23,658 nt of DNA, taken from contig JAPLWU010000079.1 of the NCBI GenBank assembly GCA_026396425.1, forward strand, positions 1-23,658, given 5' to 3'. Positions 19,861-23,658 of the stretch are shown here, piece after piece. The DNA comes from Microcaldota archaeon (lineage in GTDB: Archaea > Micrarchaeota > Micrarchaeia > Burarchaeales > JAKAKT01). The first letter of the stretch is position 1; every line of letters begins with the position of its first letter. The position numbers and the translations under genes are program-made. Under the pieces are notes generated by a model that had not been told where the DNA came from, made no database searches, and saw only the letters and a list, made by a program, of their open reading frames with translations.

Positions 19861-20631
19861 TCAAGATATGGGGAGAAAAGAGACGAATTGGCGCGGGAAA
19901 TTTTTTCGTATGCGCCGGATATTACCCCGTCCGCGATTGCGTCGAAATCCCCGCCGTATTTCCATTTCTTTTCGCCGAGCGGGAGGGGATAGCTCCTCGT
20001 GTTGGGCTGCGGCGGGCTTATGGAATTGAAAATCGGGCCCTCGCCGGTCGAAGCCGCTCACCTCGACGAAAGTCGCGTTGGAGTAGTTTTGTATCATGTG
20101 GAAGACAATCTTGTCCGAGGGCTCGAGCACCGGGAGCGCGATTACCGAAAGGCCGGCCGACTCCGCGGCGTGCGCCTTCTCGACGAGCCCGCCCACCTGG
20201 CCTATGCCGCCGTTTTCGTCTATCGTGCCAGTCGCGGTGAAGCCGCCCCTGATTGACAGGTTCTGCAGGGCGGACGAGACGAGGAGGGCCATGGCCGCGC
20301 CCGCGCTCGGCCCGTCAACGTTGATTACGTCTGGGCTCTCTATGGAGAACATGAAATCGCAGGTGCTCGCATTGAAGCCGGACCACCCTGCCGCGTATTC
20401 CGCCGCCGTCCTCTGCGATTTCTGCGTCGCCGGACCTACGACGGGCGAGGTCGAGGAGAAAATGCCGCCCGAGCCGGGCAGAACCACGACCGAGATGTTG
20501 ACGAGCGAGCCGACTCCGTCATCGCGGAGCGCCGGAACGGCCATTGTCCGCGAGGAGGTCTGGGTGCATGCGAGCGGGAAGGCGTGCGATAGCGCGAGCA
20601 GGAAGAAAAAAAGGAAGGCGGTTTTTTTCAT
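19861..20631 (-). CDS. N-terminal part of Lon-like (S16-type) secreted serine protease, frameshifted
   Basis: Signal peptide MKKTAFLFFFLLALSHAF, then a Lon-type protease domain with a Ser-Lys dyad: DGPSAGAAMALL (Ser109) and GGIGQVGGLVEKAHAA (Lys152). No AAA+ domain is present, so ATP-independent cleavage outside the cytoplasmic membrane is likely. The frame is protein-like up to about ATFVEVSGFD (residue 195). After that it becomes Arg-rich, while the +1 frame continues with good protein sequence into the C-terminal part. One extra base between about 20030 and 20058 would explain it, either a real mutation, an assembly error or a programmed shift. Its ATG directly follows the marC stop, so the two are co-transcribed. 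Confidence 0.85.
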   Translation of the reverse strand: MKKTAFLFFFLLALSHAFPLACTQTSSRTMAVPALRDDGVGSLVNISVVVLPGSGGIFSSTSPVVGPATQKSQRTAAEYAAGWSGFNASTCDFMFSIESPDVINVDGPSAGAAMALLVSSALQNLSIRGGFTATGTIDENGGIGQVGGLVEKAHAAESAGLSVIALPVLEPSDKIVFHMIQNYSNATFVEVSGFDRRGPDFQFHKPAAAQHEELSPPARRKEMEIRRGFRRNRGRGNIRRIRKNFPRQFVSFLPIS

Positions 20632-21240
20632 TCACACACCGGGTACAATCGCGGAGGAAACTATCGAAATAATGCCCTTCTTCATGAACTCCACAGCTAT
20701 GGCCGCAAGCAGTATTCCCATTATGCGCGAGAGCACGTGGAAACCCTTCTCCCCTATGACGGAGTTCAGGCGGTTGGCCGAGCGAAGCACGACCCACACG
20801 CAGACTATTGAAAGCGCGGCCGCGAGGAAAACCGTCGGAAGGCCGTACGTTCCCGATAGTATGGTTGCGGTGGCGAGGGCGCCCGGCCCGGTTATTAGGG
20901 GAACCGCAACGATGACGACCGCCGCATCGAGGTCTGCACTGTGCCTGCCAACCTCCCTGCCGAACACCATCGAGAGGGCGACGATCAGGAGTATGAGGCC
21001 CCCCGCTATCTGGAAGCCCTCCATGGTGATTCCCATCAGCTGGAACAAGAAGGGACCCGCCAGCATGAAGAGCAGGAGCACCGCGCCGGCCACTGAGGCG
21101 GCCCTGTTCGCGGCATTCATGCGCTCGTATGCCGACGACCGCCTCGTGATTGTAAGGAATACCGGGACCGAGGCGAAGGGGTCCATGATGACGAAAAGCG
21201 CAACGAAGGAGATGAGGAATTCGTTCAGTGGCACAAACAT
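20632..21240 (-). CDS. MarC-family integral membrane protein
   Basis: A 202-residue protein of the MarC/UPF0056 family, whose function is unsettled (an earlier link to multiple antibiotic resistance in bacteria was withdrawn). Six hydrophobic helices are visible, with the family landmarks LFVIMDPFASVPVFLTITR near the N-terminus, FQIAGGLILLIVALSMVFG in the middle, IVAVPLITGPGALAT, and SRIMGILLAAIAVEFMKKGI at the end. GAGGTGTGAG lies just before the ATG at 21240, and a TATA-like CTTTTTATTC (about 21276-21285), immediately downstream of tRNA-Gly(CCC), could drive it. The Lon-like protease follows without a gap, suggesting a joint role at the membrane, an inference from context only. Confidence 0.92.
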   Translation of the reverse strand: MFVPLNEFLISFVALFVIMDPFASVPVFLTITRRSSAYERMNAANRAASVAGAVLLLFMLAGPFLFQLMGITMEGFQIAGGLILLIVALSMVFGREVGRHSADLDAAVVIVAVPLITGPGALATATILSGTYGLPTVFLAAALSIVCVWVVLRSANRLNSVIGEKGFHVLSRIMGILLAAIAVEFMKKGIISIVSSAIVPGV

Positions 21241-21285
21241 ATCTCACACCTCGGGCACATATCTGGCGGATGAGAATAAAAAGCA

Positions 21286-21433
21286 TGCGGCTGCCGGGAT
21301 TCCCAGAAATTCGCACCGTTTTTCTTTTGGGGTGTCGAGAGACCTTTTCTTTTTTTAAAAGAAAAGGGATTTCGTTTGAACCCGGGCCATGAGCTTGGGA
21401 AGCTCAGATCCTACCAGGCTAGACAACAGCCGC
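21286..21433 (-). tRNA. tRNA-Gly (CCC) with a 75-nt T-loop intron
   Basis: Acceptor GCGGCTG (21433-21427) pairs with CAGCCGC, discriminator A at 21286, no encoded CCA. The D arm is GTCT/GGAT with loop AGCCTGGTA. Anticodon stem TGAGC/GCTCA has loop TTCCCAA, anticodon CCC. The T stem CCGGG/CCCGG is split by an intron at 21300-21374, between positions 59 and 60. Removing it leaves a 73-nt tRNA with the standard loop TTCAAAT. The splice sites form a full bulge-helix-bulge: T stem, 3-nt bulge AAU, four-pair helix UUCA/UGGG, 3-nt bulge AAC, outer helix GAAAU/AUUUC. It begins 7 nt after the stop of the lipoprotein gene; a TATA-like AGTATTTCAA lies within that gene. Confidence 0.93.
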
Positions 21434-21440
21434 AGTAACG

Positions 21441-22142
21441 TCATGCTGGGAGATTGAAATACTCGTCGGGAATCTCGGTTTCGGCATCCATGTCCCCGAA
21501 AGTCGAGGTTACCACGATGCGGCCGCCGGAAACCTCGGCGGATACCTCCTTCCTGAGTACGACGCCGTATTTGTCGTCAAAGCACGCCACTATCGTGGCA
21601 TTTCGCAGGGCCATGCCGCCGGCACCGGCCCATGAGGAGTTCGTACTGGCAAGCGTCATCGTTACCTCGTCGCAATTCCTGCCGTTTACTGATTTTTTTG
21701 CGACTCCTTCGAATGAGAGGAACTCGCCCGAGGCGAATCCCTCGTCGTAGGCGATGCGCCCCCCAACTGCCAGCGAGAGCTGGGATGGGAGGTCCGCCAG
21801 TCCCGCCTCTTCAAAGGAATAGCACTTCCACGCACCCTCCATGCTGCAAATGAGGGAGTCGTTGCCGATGGAATATATGCGAATCGGGACCGAGTCTGCT
21901 GGGCCGAGGCCGCTCGCCGTTAGGTCCATGCGCAGCTTGTCCCCCTTCATGTATTCCCGAATCGACATGGTCGAGCTGAACTCGCCGCTGCCCTCGGAGC
22001 TCGTGGCGCTGACGGCGTATGAGATGTTGAGATTGCTTACCGCCTTCATCTTCTGCAGCGCCCCGTAGTACGAGGATTCCGGCGATACCGCTGCCGCGCA
22101 GCCGAACATGAGCATTGCGAACAGCACCAAAAGCCTTTTCAT
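21441..22142 (-). CDS. Predicted lipoprotein, possibly LolA-like fold
   Basis: A 233-residue exported protein. The signal peptide MKRLLVLFAMLMFGC ends at a lipobox (Cys15). The mature part is rich in beta strands: NLNISYAVSATSSEGSGEF, IREYMKGDKLRMDLTA, IRIYSIGNDSLICSMEGAWKCYSF, KKSVNGRNCDEVTMTL, VACFDDKYGVVLRKEVSAE, and GRIVVTSTFG. The alternating strands with YxKGDKxR resemble lipoprotein-carrier (LolA/LppX-like) or DUF4412-type sheets, and the KG..+R strand and W.C pattern recall the four-cysteine lipoproteins at 7.3-9.1 kb. Homology to them is unproven. GGTGT precedes the ATG at 22142. It diverges from the sugar kinase across a shared TATA region and is followed by a tRNA gene. Confidence 0.82.
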   Translation of the reverse strand: MKRLLVLFAMLMFGCAAAVSPESSYYGALQKMKAVSNLNISYAVSATSSEGSGEFSSTMSIREYMKGDKLRMDLTASGLGPADSVPIRIYSIGNDSLICSMEGAWKCYSFEEAGLADLPSQLSLAVGGRIAYDEGFASGEFLSFEGVAKKSVNGRNCDEVTMTLASTNSSWAGAGGMALRNATIVACFDDKYGVVLRKEVSAEVSGGRIVVTSTFGDMDAETEIPDEYFNLPA

Positions 22143-22155
22143 TCGGACACCATCC

Positions 22156-22170
22156 CTATTTATTTATCAC
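22156..22170. promoter_or_regulatory. Shared AT-rich promoter, lipoprotein and sugar kinase
   Basis: TATTTATTTATC on the plus strand reads GATAAATAAATA on the minus strand. On the plus strand it lies about 25 nt before the kinase ATG at 22187, predicting a leaderless mRNA. On the minus strand it lies about 18-25 nt before the lipoprotein ATG at 22142, giving almost no leader. A second element TTAATAAA (22175-22182) may serve the minus strand better. Confidence 0.55.
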
Positions 22171-22186
22171 AATCTTAATAAACGGT

Positions 22187-23329
22187 ATGCGAACCTCGAG
22201 CAGGGGGTATTTGGAAAGCGTGGAGTTCGCGCGCAAAAACATGGCCAAAAAGGCCGCTTTCGGGTTCAACACCGGCCTCGACCTGGTTCGAAACGCGGGC
22301 AGGGAGGAGGCCGGGGCGATAACGAAACGGATTTTCGGAAAACGGCTTTTGGGCGGCGAGTACACGATAAGCGCCAAGCGGGCGCGGGAACTTGCGGATT
22401 TGGGGGGCTGGAAAACCAGGATTGGCGGGCAGGCGGGCAACATGGCGAACGACGCCGCCGCCATCGGGGTGAGATGCTATGTCCATTCCGCAAGCAAATC
22501 CGAAAAAATCATGCGCCTTTTCCGCGACGGGGCGATGGTTGCGAGAAAAGGCAGGTTTGTTCCTGCGGGAAAAGCCGGTGACAGTTCTGTTCCTCCAATC
22601 CATTTCGTGCTCGAATTCCCGGGCGACAGGATAATATTATCCCACGATGAATGCGCTTTCTCGATGAAGGAGGATGGGGAGTTCTACGCCGCGATAAAAC
22701 CTCTCGCGAAAAAAATCGGTTGCTTTGCGGTCGGCGGGTTCCACCTCCTGCAAGGCAGGGACGTCGAGGGGAAAGTTGCCGGAATTGCCGGAAGGGTGCT
22801 CGGGCTGAAAGGCGAGAACCCGGAAATGAAAATCCACCTCGAGTGGGGCGACTTCCAGAACGTGAAGGCGATGGAAGCGACGCTGGGGCTTTTCGCGCCC
22901 GTCTGCGATTCCGTCGGATTCAATGAAAAAGAGCTGGAGCGCGTTTCGGCATACCTGCGCCTTCGGGGCGGCAAATACGGGCGAGCGCAAAAAATGCTCG
23001 AAATCGTTCAGGAAGTCGTTGTGCATACCTCGGAGTATTCGTTTGCGCTGTCTGAAAAAAATCAAAAGGGAAAACTCGAGAATTCGCTCCTTTTTGCATC
23101 GCTTGCCTCGGCCTATAAGGCAGTCAACGGGAGGGCCGGGAATTTTGCCGAATTGGAAAAAATGGCGAGAAACGCGAGGCCAAGAACCGAAGGGATAAGG
23201 GAAATGAAAAAGTTCGAGAGAATCGGGTTTGCATGCAACGCCGCCTTTGCCCCGTCCGTCGCATGCAAGCCGAAAATCACGGTCGGACTTGGCGACTGCT
23301 TCGCAATGGCTTTCGCGCTGACGCACTGA
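22187..23329 (+). CDS. ADP-dependent sugar kinase (glucokinase/phosphofructokinase family)
   Basis: Ribokinase-fold kinase that uses ADP as phosphoryl donor in the modified archaeal glycolysis. The protein has 380 residues; classical members are around 450. Motifs are AAFGFNTGLDLV (about 24-35), RIGGQAGNMANDAAAIGV (sugar site), FAVGGFHLLQGRD, KIHLEWGDFQNVKAMEA, DSVGFNEKELERV, and the catalytic TVGLGDCFAMAF with base Asp370. Glucose versus fructose-6-phosphate specificity cannot be read with confidence. The start at 22187 (MRTSSRGYLESVEFARKN) fits a leaderless transcript; the frame opens at 22115 within the promoter. The missing 60-70 residues may reflect a reduced lid domain. Confidence 0.9.
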   Translation: MRTSSRGYLESVEFARKNMAKKAAFGFNTGLDLVRNAGREEAGAITKRIFGKRLLGGEYTISAKRARELADLGGWKTRIGGQAGNMANDAAAIGVRCYVHSASKSEKIMRLFRDGAMVARKGRFVPAGKAGDSSVPPIHFVLEFPGDRIILSHDECAFSMKEDGEFYAAIKPLAKKIGCFAVGGFHLLQGRDVEGKVAGIAGRVLGLKGENPEMKIHLEWGDFQNVKAMEATLGLFAPVCDSVGFNEKELERVSAYLRLRGGKYGRAQKMLEIVQEVVVHTSEYSFALSEKNQKGKLENSLLFASLASAYKAVNGRAGNFAELEKMARNARPRTEGIREMKKFERIGFACNAAFAPSVACKPKITVGLGDCFAMAFALTH

Positions 23330-23344
23330 ACAGAATTGCTCTGG

Positions 23345-23403
23345 ATAAAAAAAATGCGGTCTTATTCGCCTGACGGCGAATTCCCGCATTTTGTGAACAA
23401 AAA
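23345..23403. repeat. Nested hairpins downstream of tRNA-Gly(UCC)
   Basis: On the minus strand after the tRNA, CGCATTTT pairs with AAAATGCG across a seven-base loop, then ATTCGCC-GTCA-GGCGAAT, then CCGCATTTTTTTTATCC. ATGCGG and its complement occur four times including the tRNA end, so alternative pairings are possible. The T8 run on the minus strand (about 23347-23354) can terminate the tRNA transcript, and the hairpins can equally slow plus-strand transcription from the kinase gene. Confidence 0.65.
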
Positions 23404-23571
23404 TGCGGCCGCCGGGATTTTCATTCCAAAGAAGGGGCTTCGCCCCTCTCTACACCCCTTTTCTTTTGGGACATTGAAAGACCTTTTCTTTCGAAAAGAA
23501 AAGGGATTTCATTTTGAACCCGGGTTATTGGCTTGGAAGGCCAGGGTCCTACCAGGCTAGACTACGGCCGC
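23404..23571 (-). tRNA. tRNA-Gly (UCC) with a 95-nt T-loop intron
   Basis: Acceptor GCGGCCG (23571-23565) pairs with CGGCCGC, discriminator A at 23404, no encoded CCA. D arm GTCT/GGAC with the same loop as the other tRNA-Gly. Anticodon loop CTTCCAA gives anticodon UCC; the outermost anticodon-stem pair is C-A. The T stem CCGGG/CCCGG is interrupted by an intron at 23418-23512, again between positions 59 and 60, leaving a 73-nt tRNA. The central helix is UUCA/UGAA with bulges AA|A and AA|U, but the outer helix is poor, so it is a relaxed form of the motif. The intron has two strong hairpins, CCTTTTCTT/AAGAAAAGG and GGGGC-GA-AGCCCC-like, and its first two thirds match the other intron. Confidence 0.93.
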
Positions 23572-23597
23572 GCGAGTAGGTATATCGCGAATAAGGG

Positions 23598-23605
23598 ATT
23601 TAATA
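23598..23605 (-). promoter_or_regulatory. TATA box of tRNA-Gly(UCC)
   Basis: TATTAAAT on the minus strand, centred about 30 nt upstream of the first tRNA base at 23571. The remaining bases to the window end (23606-23658) show no gene I can support. Confidence 0.6.
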
Positions 23606-23658
23606 CTAGCGGAGAATGCGCCCCTCGCCGCGTGTGCGGCATACCCGACTTCGTCCCT

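Noticed and set aside
18996..20240. 414-codon plus-strand frame opposite the Lon-like protease
   Set aside because: It overlaps both protease parts on the other strand, and its protein is Arg/Gly-rich without motifs.
21300..21374. Transcription terminator rather than tRNA intron
   Set aside because: The U/A hairpin and T runs look like a terminator, but the acceptor and T-stem 3' halves lie just beyond it and the splice motif is exact, so an intron explains more.

Overview
The window is archaeal chromosome. The evidence is a PCNA clamp, the heterodimeric primase (PriS and PriL), a GINS subunit, eL42 and eS27, aIF2-alpha, Nop10, a PAC2 protein, a UbiA-type archaeal lipid prenyltransferase, an ADP-dependent sugar kinase, a TrmB-type regulator, TATA boxes 25-30 nt upstream of many starts with several apparently leaderless genes, and tRNAs without encoded CCA that carry bulge-helix-bulge introns. 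A complete-looking grpE-dnaK module, lipobox surface proteins with Gly/Ser/Asn linkers, and compact gene packing would fit a DPANN or deep euryarchaeal lineage. The lineage is inference only.

Layout. 1-2.9 kb (minus): winged-helix regulator, grpE, dnaK (runs off the left edge). 3.1-3.6 kb: an orphan gene. 3.6-5.8 kb: a type II/IV secretion ATPase and pcna diverge from one shared TATA element. 5.8-7.1 kb: a hypothetical gene and a TrmB-like regulator diverge from a second shared TATA next to a 23-bp inverted repeat. 7.07-7.28 kb: a cluster of nested hairpins. 7.35-9.07 kb: two paralogous lipoproteins. 9.07-9.73 kb (minus): a PHP phosphoesterase. 9.93-15.5 kb (plus): an information-processing run, priL - small membrane protein - priS - gins - rpl44e - rps27e - aIF2a - nop10 - PAC2. 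15.5-16.4 kb (minus): agmatinase. 16.6-18.9 kb (plus): UbiA prenyltransferase, purC, purE. 18.9-22.1 kb (minus): a frameshifted secreted Lon-like protease, marC, tRNA-Gly(CCC), a lipoprotein. 22.2-23.3 kb (plus): an ADP-dependent kinase. 23.4-23.57 kb (minus): tRNA-Gly(UCC).

Two things stand out. First, both tRNA-Gly genes have an intron in the T-loop (between positions 59 and 60). The two introns are related in sequence, and one shows a textbook bulge-helix-bulge. Second, several unrelated genes have an imperfect tandem copy of their own start or stop region beside them ('gene-edge echoes'). At pcna, nop10 and speB the copy reproduces the C-terminal peptide and a stop codon. At the PHP gene, PAC2 and purE it reproduces the start codon and first codons. 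In pcna the copy is exactly 45 nt, in frame, and differs mostly at third codon positions, which simple decay of non-coding DNA would not produce. I know of no named process that explains this, and it is the best candidate here for something undescribed.

Functionally the window joins protein quality control (DnaK/GrpE, Lon-like protease, PAC2), replication (PCNA, primase, GINS), translation and rRNA modification, purine synthesis, membrane lipid synthesis and sugar phosphorylation. No insertion sequence, CRISPR array or prophage is visible.
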